From Plastoroseomonas sp036499545 (GTDB lineage Bacteria; Pseudomonadota; Alphaproteobacteria; Acetobacterales; Acetobacteraceae), in assembly GCA_036499545.1 (NCBI GenBank), contig DASYDR010000095.1:1-64000 (forward strand): a stretch of 64,000 nucleotides of DNA, written 5' to 3'. Under the pieces are notes generated by a model that searched no databases, had not been told where the DNA came from, and saw only the letters and a program-made list of their open reading frames with translations. Below, one piece after another: positions 1-8,708 of this stretch. Numbering within the stretch: position 1 is the stretch's first letter; every line of letters begins with the position of its first letter. A program made the translations under genes and the position numbers.

Positions 1-383
1 ACCCCGCTCGGCAGGATGCCGCCCAGGGCGCGCAGCGGCGTGCCGCCCGGGCTGGCACCGAGCGTCGCGAAGCCGCGCAGTGCCGGCGGCGCCCCGGCCA
101 GGCTGCCCGCCAGGTGCCGCCCGTCCTGGGTCTGCAGCAGCACCATCAGCGGTCCCTGGCGCCGCGCATAGACCTCGGCCGCTTCGGCCAGGCCACGCAG
201 CCCATAGGCCTCATAGTCGCGCAACAGCCCTTCGGCTTCCGCCGCGAGCACGAGGTCGAGCTGCTGGCGCAGCGCATCCTGCGCGCGCAGCCAACCCCAG
301 CCGGCGCCGAGGAAGGAGGTGACCAGCACCACGATCGCCATGGTCAGCGCCATGCGCGGCGCGAAGCTGCGCAGCCCGAACAT
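1..383 (-). CDS. Sensor histidine kinase, N-terminal part (cut by window start)
   Basis: Reading leftwards from an ATG at 383, the frame stays open to base 1 and encodes about 127 residues. It starts with a short basic stretch, then one strongly hydrophobic segment (about residues 9-26, MALTMAIVVLVTSFLGAGWG), then a soluble stretch that looks like the periplasmic sensor part of a membrane histidine kinase. No kinase motif is inside the window. Its start overlaps the stop of the response regulator by one base (TGATG), which indicates translational coupling and is the main reason for calling it the cognate kinase. The signal sensed cannot be deduced. Confidence 0.8.
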   Translation of the reverse strand, partial: MFGLRSFAPRMALTMAIVVLVTSFLGAGWGWLRAQDALRQQLDLVLAAEAEGLLRDYEAYGLRGLAEAAEVYARRQGPLMVLLQTQDGRHLAGSLAGAPPALRGFATLGASPGGTPLRALGGILPSG

Positions 384-1066
384 CAGCCCGGCGCCGGCGG
401 GCTGATCATATAGCCGGCGCCGCGCATGGTGCGGATCATCGGCGCCTCGCCGCCGCTCTCCAGCTTGCGGCGCAGGCGGCTGACATGCACGTCGACGACG
501 TTGGTGGTGGGATCGAAGGAGAAGTCCCAGACCTTCTCCAGCAGCATGGTGCGGGTCAGCACCTGGCCGGGATGGCGCATCATGTACTCCAGCAGCCGGA
601 ATTCGGTCGGCAGCAGCTCCACCGCCCGGCCGCCGCGCGTCACCAGCCGGCGCAGCAGGTCGATGCGCAGGTCGCCGACCGTGAGGTCGGTCGCCTCCGT
701 CTGCGCCACCGGCCGGCGCGCCAGGGCACGGACCCGGGCGCGCAGCTCCGCGAAGGCGAAGGGCTTCGCCAGGTAGTCATCGGCGCCGGCCTCCAGCCCT
801 TCCACCTTGCGGTCGACCTCACCGAGCGCGGTCAGCATCAGCACTGGCGTCGCGATGCCGGAGGCGCGGAGCGCGCGCAGGATGGCCAGCCCGTCCGGTC
901 CCGGCAGCATGCGGTCGGTGACGATGACGTCGAAGGACTCGTTCAGGGCCAGGAACAGCCCATCCTTGCCGTTGCGGGCGACGTCCACCACCAGCCCTTC
1001 CTCCGAAAACCCCTTGGCGAGGTAATCGGCGGTCGCGGCGTCGTCCTCGATGATCAGCAGCCGCAC
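383..1066 (-). CDS. OmpR/PhoB-family response regulator
   Basis: A 227-residue two-domain regulator. The receiver domain (about 1-115) has the acidic pair at residues 8-9, the phosphoacceptor Asp51 in VTDRMLPG, and the conserved Lys101 in DYLAKPF. The C-terminal winged helix (about 130-222) has the typical TEFRLLEYMMRHPGQVLTR and VDVHVSRLRRKL segments. I chose the GTG at 1066 because the protein then begins RLLIIEDD, as in this family; the frame is open further upstream but reads as non-coding sequence. It lies 67 bp after the AraC gene on the same strand and is coupled to the histidine kinase. The regulon is unknown. Confidence 0.93.
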   Translation of the reverse strand: MRLLIIEDDAATADYLAKGFSEEGLVVDVARNGKDGLFLALNESFDVIVTDRMLPGPDGLAILRALRASGIATPVLMLTALGEVDRKVEGLEAGADDYLAKPFAFAELRARVRALARRPVAQTEATDLTVGDLRIDLLRRLVTRGGRAVELLPTEFRLLEYMMRHPGQVLTRTMLLEKVWDFSFDPTTNVVDVHVSRLRRKLESGGEAPMIRTMRGAGYMISPPAPG

Positions 1067-1133
1067 GCGATCCGGCCTCCGGTGACAGGTTTCGTGCGGG
1101 AGTCTGCACGCTCGGCCGGCGGGAAGCCAATCC

Positions 1134-1937
1134 TCAGCTCGGCGGCGCCGCGCGGCCGGCGGGCTTGCGGCGCCCGGCATATTCGGCCGGCCCGACGCCG
1201 AAGCTGCGGCGGAACATCGCCGTGAAGGCACTCGGGCTGTCATAGCCGAGATCGAGCGCGGTCTCGGTGACGCTGGCGCCGGCGGCGAGCTTTTCCATCG
1301 CGCGCAGCAAGCGCAGCCGCTGGCGCCAGGCGGAAAAGCTCAGGCCGGTCTCGGCGGTGAAACGGCGCGTGGCGGTGCGGCGGGACAGGCCGGCCGCATC
1401 GGCCAGGCGCTCCAGCGGCCGATTATCGGCCGGATCCAGCATGATGGCATCGGCGATCGCGCGGATCTGCCGATGCGCCGGCATCGGCAGATAGGCGCGC
1501 TGGAAGGGCAGGGCCGCGATCTCGTCCAGCAGCACCGCGTCCACCCAGCGCTCGGCGGCGCTGCCTTCGCCCTGGCGCTCCGCGCAGCGCGCCAGCGCCT
1601 CCCGCAGCAGGCCGCTGGCCGGCGCCGTGCCCATGCTGCGGGACAGGGCGCCGCAGGCCTCCGCCCCGATATAGGCGGACCAGCCGGAGACCTCGCCGCG
1701 GATGGTCAGCGCATGCTCGTGCCCCGGCGGGATCCAGAAGGCGGTGCCGGCCGCGACCACCCAGCTGCCCTCCCGGGTCTGCACGACCAGCAGGCCGGAC
1801 GCGACCAGCAGCAGCTGGCCGCGGATGTGCCGGTGCGGCGGGATCGCGGTCGCGCGCCCGGCATCGCGCCAGATCGCCTGCACCAGCGGCTGCCGGTCGT
1901 CATCGATATCCGCGGGGGAGGTGATAGGCGGCGCCAT
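1134..1937 (-). CDS. AraC-family regulator with N-terminal cupin domain
   Basis: A 267-residue protein. Residues about 10-95 form a cupin-like ligand domain (HRHIRGQLLLVASG, FWIPPGHEHAL), and the C-terminal 100 residues form the double helix-turn-helix (LERLADAAGLSRRTATRRF; TETALDLGYDSPSAFTAMFRRSFG). It is divergent from the TonB-dependent receptor, and the 116-bp gap holds a Fur box, so it is probably an iron- or siderophore-responsive activator of the uptake operon, as known for several AraC regulators next to siderophore receptors. The ligand is inference. The ATG at 1937 gives the usual family N-terminus. Confidence 0.88.
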   Translation of the reverse strand: MAPPITSPADIDDDRQPLVQAIWRDAGRATAIPPHRHIRGQLLLVASGLLVVQTREGSWVVAAGTAFWIPPGHEHALTIRGEVSGWSAYIGAEACGALSRSMGTAPASGLLREALARCAERQGEGSAAERWVDAVLLDEIAALPFQRAYLPMPAHRQIRAIADAIMLDPADNRPLERLADAAGLSRRTATRRFTAETGLSFSAWRQRLRLLRAMEKLAAGASVTETALDLGYDSPSAFTAMFRRSFGVGPAEYAGRRKPAGRAAPPS

Positions 1938-1988
1938 TGGCCTGAACTCGATACTCCATGTCCCGATCGCGGGAGCGTGACGGATATC

Positions 1989-2007
1989 GGCAATGATAAT
2001 CATTCTT
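1989..2007. promoter_or_regulatory. Fur box
   Basis: The 13-base core AATGATAATCATT (1992-2004) matches the centre of the classical 19-bp Fur consensus exactly; I count 15 of 19 positions over the whole site. It sits between the divergent AraC gene (ATG 1937) and the receptor gene (ATG 2054), so Fe(II)-Fur could repress both. It is one of the few AT-rich patches in the region. Confidence 0.88.
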
Positions 2008-2053
2008 ATCTGAAAGCCCAAACCGCCGCCCCCAGCGAGAGATAGACCCCGCC

Positions 2054-4249
2054 ATGCTTTCCGACCGATGCCGGGCCGCCCGCCTTCTGGGGCTATTGGC
2101 CGCGCTGACCCCGATCCCTCTGGCTTGGCCCGCGACCGGCCTGGCCCAGACCGCGGCCACCACGCCGGAGGCGGCGGCCCCGCTGGTCCTGCCGCAGGTC
2201 GAGGTCACCGGCGCGGCGAGCGGGCGCCCCTCCACCTCAGCGCCGGATGTGCGGGGCTTCGTCGCGCATGCCGACGATACCGCGACCCGCACCAACACCT
2301 CCCTGCTGGAAACGCCGCAATCGCTTCACGTCGTGACGCGGGATCAGATCGACCAGCAGAATGCGCAGACCGTGCGCACGCTGCTGCGCTACCTGCCGGG
2401 CGTCTACTACAGCAATGACGCCAACAACCGCCTGGACGGCATCCTGGTCCGCGGCTTCCAGCCGGACCAGTATCTCGACGGGCTCAGGCTGATCGGCGGC
2501 ACCTGGGCGGTGCCCAAGGTGGAACCTTTCCTGCTGGAACGCGCCCAGCTCCTGCTCGGCCCGTCCTCGGTGCTCTATGGCCAGGGGTCGCCGGGCGGGC
2601 TGCTGAACCTGGAAAGCCGGGTGCCGCCCGATGCGGCGGTGCATCACCTGCAACTGCAGGGCGGTACCTGGAACACCTGGCGCGGCAGCTTCGATCTCGG
2701 CGGCGCGCTGAACCAGGATCGCACGCTGTTCGGGCGCATCACCGGCACCGCGACGACCAGCGAGACGCAGGTCGACCACCAGCGGGAACAGCGCGTCGCG
2801 ATCGCGCCGTCGCTCAGCTGGCGGCCCAATGCCGACACCACGCTGACGGTGCTCGGCAGCTATCTCTATGACCCCTATGCCGGCTTCTGGAACCAGCTGC
2901 CCTATCAGGGCACGCTGCTGCCCAACCGCTATGGGCCGCTGCCGCGCGACTTCTTCGTCGGCGATGACCAGTACGAGCATTTCACCCGCCAGCAGGCGAT
3001 GATCGGCTACCAGTTCTGGCACCGCTTCGACGACACCTGGTCGGTGACGCAGAACCTGCGCTACACCCAGATCAACACCGATTATCGCGAGATCCAGGGC
3101 TCTTCCCTGCTCGCGGACCAGCGCACCCTGACCCGCAATGCCTATTCTTCCGACGAGAACCTGAACACGCTGGCGATCGACACCCGGGCGCAGGCACGCT
3201 TCGCCACCTGGATGCTGGATCACACCGTCCTGCTGGGCGTCGACTACCAGCACAGCAATTGGCGCAACCTCACCCGCTTCGGCACCGCGCCGTCGCTCGA
3301 CATCGTCAATCCGGATTACCACATGGCGGCGCTGGGCCGCTTCCTGCCGCCGCCGCTGTTCCAGAACGCACGGCAGACCCAGAATCAGCTGGGCGGCTAT
3401 GTGCAGGACCAGATCCGCTTCGGCGGCTGGACGCTGCTGCTGGCCGGGCGCTGGGACGCCTATACCAACCGGACGCTGAACCGCCTCAACGGGGTGACGA
3501 CCGACAGCTCGGCGACCCACGCCACCGGCCATATCGGGCTGAACTACGTCTTCGCCAACGGCATCGCGCCCTATGTCAGCTACGCCACCTCCTTCCAGCC
3601 GGTCGCCGGTGTCTCCCGCACCGGCGAGAGCTTCCGGCCCACCACCGGCACGCAGTACGAAGCCGGCATCCGCTACCAGCCGCCCGACCTGAACGCCCTG
3701 TTCACCGCCGCGATCTTCGACCTGCGGCAGGACAACGTCTCGACCACCGATCCGGTGAACACGCTGTTCCTGGTGCAGACCGGCCAGGTGCGTTCGCGCG
3801 GGCTCGAATTGTCGGCGACGGCGAGCCCGCTGCCCGGGCTCAACCTGCGCGCCGCCTACACCTATCTGGAGACGGAGATCACGCGATCGAACGTGCCGGG
3901 CACGGTGGGCCGCCGCCAACCCAATGTGCCGCAGAACATCGCCAGCCTCTTCGCCAGCTACAGCTTCCAGGACCGGCCGCTGCGCGGCCTGACCCTCGGT
4001 GGCGGCCTCCGCTATACCGGTACCGCGTATACGACGCAGCAGAACACGCAGCGCATGCCGGGCTACACCACCGTCGATGCCCTGGTCAGCTACGACCTCG
4101 GCGCCATGACGGACCGGCTCCGCGGGGCGGTGGTGTCCGTGAACGCGCAGAACATCTTCAACAAGCGCTACGAATCGACCTGCTCCGTGCTCGGCTGCTA
4201 CTACGGCGTCGGCCGCCAGGTGACGGCGAGCCTCGACTTCTCATGGTGA
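2054..4249 (+). CDS. TonB-dependent ferric-siderophore receptor
   Basis: A 731-residue outer-membrane receptor. It has a signal peptide (about residues 1-32, ending GLAQTA), a TonB-box-like stretch (LPQVEVTG), a plug domain (about 65-190; ETPQSLHVVTRDQI, LVRGFQPDQYLDG, LLLGPSSVLYGQGSPGGLLNL) and a beta-barrel whose last strand ends in an aromatic residue (ASLDFSW). The plug resembles FhuA/FpvA-type siderophore receptors. It would import a ferric siderophore into the periplasm using TonB-ExbBD energy; an exbB-exbD-tonB set lies at 37-39 kb. It is first in an operon of five genes and follows a Fur box. The specific siderophore cannot be read from sequence. Confidence 0.95.
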   Translation: MLSDRCRAARLLGLLAALTPIPLAWPATGLAQTAATTPEAAAPLVLPQVEVTGAASGRPSTSAPDVRGFVAHADDTATRTNTSLLETPQSLHVVTRDQIDQQNAQTVRTLLRYLPGVYYSNDANNRLDGILVRGFQPDQYLDGLRLIGGTWAVPKVEPFLLERAQLLLGPSSVLYGQGSPGGLLNLESRVPPDAAVHHLQLQGGTWNTWRGSFDLGGALNQDRTLFGRITGTATTSETQVDHQREQRVAIAPSLSWRPNADTTLTVLGSYLYDPYAGFWNQLPYQGTLLPNRYGPLPRDFFVGDDQYEHFTRQQAMIGYQFWHRFDDTWSVTQNLRYTQINTDYREIQGSSLLADQRTLTRNAYSSDENLNTLAIDTRAQARFATWMLDHTVLLGVDYQHSNWRNLTRFGTAPSLDIVNPDYHMAALGRFLPPPLFQNARQTQNQLGGYVQDQIRFGGWTLLLAGRWDAYTNRTLNRLNGVTTDSSATHATGHIGLNYVFANGIAPYVSYATSFQPVAGVSRTGESFRPTTGTQYEAGIRYQPPDLNALFTAAIFDLRQDNVSTTDPVNTLFLVQTGQVRSRGLELSATASPLPGLNLRAAYTYLETEITRSNVPGTVGRRQPNVPQNIASLFASYSFQDRPLRGLTLGGGLRYTGTAYTTQQNTQRMPGYTTVDALVSYDLGAMTDRLRGAVVSVNAQNIFNKRYESTCSVLGCYYGVGRQVTASLDFSW

Positions 4250-5145
4250 ATGACCGACGGCGTGGCGCGACCATGCCGCGCCGCGCGGTTCCGGGCCGGC
4301 GGGCGCTGTTCGCCAGCGTCGGCGGTCTTCTGCTGGCCTCCGGCGCGGCGGCGGCGGACGCGGCGCGCATCGCGGTGCTCGACTGGGGGCTGGTGCAGAC
4401 CTGCCTCGCGCTCGGCCGCGCGCCCATCGGGGTGCCGGCGCCCCCTTGGTATGACCGCTATGCCGGCGCGCCGCTGTTGCCGCCGGGCGTCACCGATATC
4501 GGCCTGCTGTTCACCCCGAATTTCGAGCTGGTGCAGGAACTGGCGCCGGACGCCATCGTGATCCCGCCGGCGCTCGGCGTCGTCCGGCCGCTGCTGGCGC
4601 GCATCGCGCCGGTGGTGACGGGCGCCATCTTCCGCCCCGCTCCCGGCGCGCTCGATTTCGCGCGCGCCGGCACCCGGCGCCTGGGGCTGGAACTCGGCCT
4701 CGATGCGGCGGCGCTGGAAGCGGCCTGCGATGCCGCGCTGGACGCGGCGCGCGCCGCGCTCGCCGGCCAGGATGGGCGTGGCCTCTATCTGGTCAGCGTG
4801 CTCGATGAACGGCACCTCATCGTCTTCGGTGCCGGCAGCCTGCACCAGGACGTGCTGACGCGGCTTGGCCTGCGCAACGCCTGGGACCTGCCGGTGCGCG
4901 GCGAATTCGCGACCATCGGCGCGGAAGCGCTGGCGCGAGATCCGGAAGCCCGCATCATCGACATCACCCCCGGCTTCGGCAGCCGCTCGGCGGCGATCGC
5001 GCGCAACCCGGTCTGGGCGGCGCTGCCGCCGGTCCGCGCCGGCCGCGTGCATCGGATCGGCCCGGTGCTGGGCTCCGGCGGGCTGCCCGCGGCCGCGCGC
5101 TTCGCCGGCCTGCTGGCTGAAGCGCTGATACGGGGGGCAGCGTGA
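4243..5145 (+). CDS. fhuD: Iron-siderophore ABC transporter substrate-binding protein (FhuD-like)
   Basis: About 300 residues with an arginine-rich signal region then a hydrophobic stretch (RRALFASVGGLLLASGAAAADA), consistent with export. The mature part is a type III periplasmic binding protein (IAVLDWGLVQTCLALG; LFTPNFELVQELAPDAIVIPP; VLDERHLIVFGAGSLHQDVL), the FhuD/FecB layout. The start is uncertain: ATG 4243 overlaps the receptor stop, GTG 4246 is in frame, and ATG 4273 gives a tidier signal peptide. It delivers the ferric siderophore to the permease encoded next; the stop overlaps the permease start. The fhuD name is by family and context, not proven substrate. Confidence 0.9.
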   Translation: MVNDRRRGATMPRRAVPGRRALFASVGGLLLASGAAAADAARIAVLDWGLVQTCLALGRAPIGVPAPPWYDRYAGAPLLPPGVTDIGLLFTPNFELVQELAPDAIVIPPALGVVRPLLARIAPVVTGAIFRPAPGALDFARAGTRRLGLELGLDAAALEAACDAALDAARAALAGQDGRGLYLVSVLDERHLIVFGAGSLHQDVLTRLGLRNAWDLPVRGEFATIGAEALARDPEARIIDITPGFGSRSAAIARNPVWAALPPVRAGRVHRIGPVLGSGGLPAAARFAGLLAEALIRGAA

Positions 5146-7073
5146 TCCCATCGCGTCACAGCGCGATCTGGCTTGGGCTGGCACTGCTCGGCGCCGCGGC
5201 GGCCATGGCCGTGCCCGGCCTGGTCGCCGCGGCCGATGCGCCGCTCGCATCGCTGGTGCTGTGGAACAGCAGCCTGCCGCGCGCCGCCGTCGCCCTGCTC
5301 GCCGGTGCCGCGCTAGGGCTCGCCGGGGTGCTGTTCCAACAGGCGCTGCGCAACCCGCTGGCCGAACCCGGGACGCTCGGTGTCTCCGGCGGCGCCTACC
5401 TGGCGCTGGCGGCCAGCAGCATCCTGATCCCCGGCCTGCCGGCCTGGACGCGGGAAGCCACCGCGCTGGCAGGCGGGCTGGCGGCGGCGGCGCTGGTTTT
5501 CGGCCTCGCCTGGCGGCAGGCCCTGGCGCCGATGGCGGTGATCCTGGCCGGGCTGATCGTGGAACTGATCTGCGGCGCGCTGGTCGCCAGCGCCGCGCTG
5601 TTCGGCGGGGCGGGCTTCCAGAGCATCTTCCTCTGGGCCAGCGGATCCCTGGTGCAGGGCGGCTGGCCGGTGGCCACGGCGCTCGCGCTGCGCCTGCTGG
5701 TTGCCGGGGCGCTGGCGGCCGCGCTGCTGCGCCCGCTGCGGCTCCTGGATATCGGGGATGAAGGGGCGGGCGCGCTCGGCATGGCGGTGCGGCGCGTGCG
5801 CCTGCTGGCCCTGGCCGTCGCGATCGGGATCAGCGCCAGCGTCGTCAGCATGGTCGGCGTGATCGGCTTCATCGGGCTGGCGGCGCCGGCGCTGGCGCGG
5901 CTCGCCGGCGCCCGGCATCTCGGCGCCCGGCTCATCGCCGCGCCGCTGATCGGCGCCGCGCTGCTGTGGCTGGCCGATGGCGCGGTGCAGGCGATCGGCA
6001 CCTTGCGGGAAATGCCGGCCGGTGCCGCCACCGCCCTGTTCGGCGCGCCGCTGCTGCTGTGGCTGCTGCCGCGCCTGCGGCCAGGCGCACCGCCGCCGCG
6101 CGGCGCGGCCGCGCCGCCACGCCGGTTGCGCCATCCGCTGGCATGGGTGGCGGCGGGGCTGTTGCTGCTGGCGCTGGTGGTCTGGCTCTCGCTGACCGTC
6201 GGGCGCGGTGTCACCGGCTGGCAGTGGCGCGGCTGGGACGCGGTGCAGCCATTGCTGTTCTGGCGGTTGCCGCGGCTCGGCGCCGCGCTGTCCGCCGGTG
6301 TCATGCTGGCGGCGGCCGGCTGCATCCTGCAGCGCCTGACCGGCAATCCGATGGCAAGCCCGGAGGTGCTGGGCGTCAGCGCCGGCGCCGCGCTCGGCAG
6401 CATCCTGCTGCTGCTCCTGGTCCCGGGTTTCGACCGGACCACCCTGCTGACCGCCGCCGCGCTCGGCGCGCTCGCCGCGCAGGGCCTGCTGCTGTGGCTC
6501 GGCCGGCGCAGCGGGCAGGCGCCGGAGCCGATGCTGCTCGGCGGCATCGCGCTGGCGACCGTGCTGGGCGGCACGGTCGCGGCCTTCCTGGCCAGCGGCG
6601 ATCCCCGCGCCCTGATCGTCGCGCAATGGCTGAGCGGCACCACCTACCTAGTGACCCCGCCGCTCGCCTGGCTCAGCGCCGGCATCGCCCTGCTGCTCTG
6701 CCCCATCGCCCTGCTGGCCGGGCGATGGCTGGATATCCTGCCGCTGGGCGATGCCGCGGCGCGCGGGCTGGGTCTGCGGCTGGCCTGGGCGCGGGGCCTG
6801 CTGCTGCTGCTCGCGGCGCTGCTGACCGCCGCGGCCACCGTGGTGGTCGGGCCGTTGAGCTTCGTCGGCTTGCTGGCGCCGCATGCGGCGCGGCTGCTCG
6901 GCCTGGCGCGCGCGGTACCGCAGATCCTGGGCGCCCTGCTCATCGGCGCCGTCATCATGGTGGCGGCGGATTGGCTCGGCCGCGTCCTGCTGTTTCCCGC
7001 GCAGATGCCGGCCGGCCTGGTCGCCACCCTGATCGGAACCCCCTGTCTTCTCTGGCTGATGCGGAGGCGTTGA
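5142..7073 (+). CDS. fhuB: Double-length iron-siderophore ABC permease (FhuB-like)
   Basis: A 643-residue inner-membrane protein made of two fused FecCD-type permease halves. Each half has the family motif: FQQALRNPLAEPGTLGVSGG near residue 65 and LQRLTGNPMASPEVLGVSAG near residue 393. A fused permease of this length is typical of FhuB. It starts at a GTG whose last bases form the previous gene's TGA (GTGA overlap). Almost the whole length is hydrophobic with Leu/Ala-rich segments, consistent with about 20 membrane helices. It works with the FhuD-like protein and the FhuC-like ATPase two genes downstream; an exporter gene is inserted between permease and ATPase. Confidence 0.95.
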   Translation: MIPSRHSAIWLGLALLGAAAAMAVPGLVAAADAPLASLVLWNSSLPRAAVALLAGAALGLAGVLFQQALRNPLAEPGTLGVSGGAYLALAASSILIPGLPAWTREATALAGGLAAAALVFGLAWRQALAPMAVILAGLIVELICGALVASAALFGGAGFQSIFLWASGSLVQGGWPVATALALRLLVAGALAAALLRPLRLLDIGDEGAGALGMAVRRVRLLALAVAIGISASVVSMVGVIGFIGLAAPALARLAGARHLGARLIAAPLIGAALLWLADGAVQAIGTLREMPAGAATALFGAPLLLWLLPRLRPGAPPPRGAAAPPRRLRHPLAWVAAGLLLLALVVWLSLTVGRGVTGWQWRGWDAVQPLLFWRLPRLGAALSAGVMLAAAGCILQRLTGNPMASPEVLGVSAGAALGSILLLLLVPGFDRTTLLTAAALGALAAQGLLLWLGRRSGQAPEPMLLGGIALATVLGGTVAAFLASGDPRALIVAQWLSGTTYLVTPPLAWLSAGIALLLCPIALLAGRWLDILPLGDAAARGLGLRLAWARGLLLLLAALLTAAATVVVGPLSFVGLLAPHAARLLGLARAVPQILGALLIGAVIMVAADWLGRVLLFPAQMPAGLVATLIGTPCLLWLMRRR

Positions 7074-7079
7074 GCGTCG

Positions 7080-8708
7080 ATGCAGCTTGAATTCCTGCGG
7101 CTGCTGCGGCCCCTGTTGCCGCTCGGCCTCGCCGCCACCGCGATGGGCATCGCCAGCGGCCTCGCCACCGCGGCGCTGCTCGCCCTGACCAACCGCGCCC
7201 TGCAATCGCCGGAGGGCGCGGCGAACGGGGTGCTGCTGGGCTTCGCCGGCCTCTGCGCCCTGGTCCTGCTGGGCGAGATCGCTTCCGATATCGGCACCAG
7301 CCTGGTCGGGCAGCGGGCGCTGGCGCGGCTGCGCGAAGGTCTCTGCGATCGCATCCTCGATGCGCCGATCGCGCGGATCGAAGCGCAGAAGGCGCATCGC
7401 CTGCTCGCCATGCTGGCCGAGGATATCGACACCATCAGCAACGCCACCTTCAGCTTCTCGAGCGTCGCCATCGCGACCGCGGTGGCGCTCGGCTGCCTGG
7501 GCTACCTGCTGGTGCTGTCGCCGCCGCTGTTCCTGGTCGTCGCGCTCGGTATCGGGCTCGGCGCCGCCGGCCACGCGCTGGCGCGCCGGCGGGGCCTGGC
7601 AGGCTTCGCGGAAGCGCGGGAAGCGGGCGACACGCTGCAGCGGCACTACCGTGCGATGCTGGACGGCGCCAAGGAGCTGAAGCTGAATCGCGCCCGGCGT
7701 GAAGCATTGCGCACGGACGGGCTGCGCGTGACCATCGGGCGCATCCGTGATCTCCGCATGCGCGCCATCCGGGTCTTCGTCAGCGCCAATGCCTTCGGCT
7801 CCCTGCTCTATTTCGCGATGATCGGGCTGATCCTCTGGCTCTCCCCGGCCTGGGCCGGGACGGATCGCGGGGTGCTGAGCGGCTTCGTGCTGGTGCTGCT
7901 GTATCTGAAGGGGCCGGTCGAACAGATCGTCCATGCCCTGCCGCTGTTCGGCCGGGCGCAGATCGCGCTGCGCAAGGTCGCCGGCCTCTCCGCCGGCTTC
8001 CAGGACCGGGGCGCGATGGTACCGGATGCGCCGCCGGCCGGCTTCGCGGGATCGATCGCGCTCCGTGGCGCGACGCATGCCTTTCCGGCCGCGCCGGGCC
8101 AGGCGCCCTTCGTGCTCGGGCCGATCGACCTGCAGATCGCGCGGGGCGAGACGGTCTTCATCGTGGGCGAGAATGGCTGCGGCAAGACCACGCTGATCAA
8201 GCTGCTACTAGGGCTCTATCCGCCCGGCGACGGCGCGCTGCTGCTGGATGGCGCGGTGGTGCCGCCCGAGGGCATGGATGACTACCGCCAGCTTTTCTCC
8301 GCGGTCTTCTCCGACTACTTCCTGTTCGATGACCTGCCGACCGCGCAGGCCGACATGGCGCGGCGCGCGGCGCATTACCTGGACCGGTTCGAGATCGCGC
8401 ACCGCGTCCGGATCGAGGCCGGCGCCTTCACCTCGCTCGACCTCTCGACCGGGCAGCGCAAGCGCCTGGCCCTGATCCAGGCCTGGCTGGAGGAGCGGCC
8501 GATCATGATGTTCGACGAATGGGCGGCCGACCAGGACCCGACCTTCCGCCGCATCTTCTATACGGAACTCTTGCCGGAGCTGAAGCGGATGGGCCGCACG
8601 CTGATCGTGGTCTCCCATGACGACCGCTATTTCGACGCCGCCGACCGGATCATCCGGCTGCAGGCAGGGCGCATCGCGGAGGACCGGCGCATGGCGCCGG
8701 CGGCGTGA
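7080..8708 (+). CDS. Cyclic-peptide/siderophore exporter-type ABC protein (PvdE/YojI-like)
   Basis: A 542-residue fused ABC half-transporter: about six membrane helices in residues 10-300, then an ATPase domain with Walker A GENGCGKTT (about 363), a degenerate signature LSTGQRKRLAL (about 454) and Walker B IMMFDEWAADQDP (about 474). The LSTGQ signature and helix pattern fit the cyclic-peptide exporter family (PvdE, SyrD, YojI), which moves siderophore precursors or peptides outwards to the periplasm. Here it is embedded in an uptake operon, 6 bp after the permease and overlapping the FhuC-like gene by 4 bp (GTGA). No siderophore synthetase is in the window, so it may export a siderophore made elsewhere or recycle one. 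Substrate unknown. Confidence 0.88.
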   Translation: MQLEFLRLLRPLLPLGLAATAMGIASGLATAALLALTNRALQSPEGAANGVLLGFAGLCALVLLGEIASDIGTSLVGQRALARLREGLCDRILDAPIARIEAQKAHRLLAMLAEDIDTISNATFSFSSVAIATAVALGCLGYLLVLSPPLFLVVALGIGLGAAGHALARRRGLAGFAEAREAGDTLQRHYRAMLDGAKELKLNRARREALRTDGLRVTIGRIRDLRMRAIRVFVSANAFGSLLYFAMIGLILWLSPAWAGTDRGVLSGFVLVLLYLKGPVEQIVHALPLFGRAQIALRKVAGLSAGFQDRGAMVPDAPPAGFAGSIALRGATHAFPAAPGQAPFVLGPIDLQIARGETVFIVGENGCGKTTLIKLLLGLYPPGDGALLLDGAVVPPEGMDDYRQLFSAVFSDYFLFDDLPTAQADMARRAAHYLDRFEIAHRVRIEAGAFTSLDLSTGQRKRLALIQAWLEERPIMMFDEWAADQDPTFRRIFYTELLPELKRMGRTLIVVSHDDRYFDAADRIIRLQAGRIAEDRRMAPAA

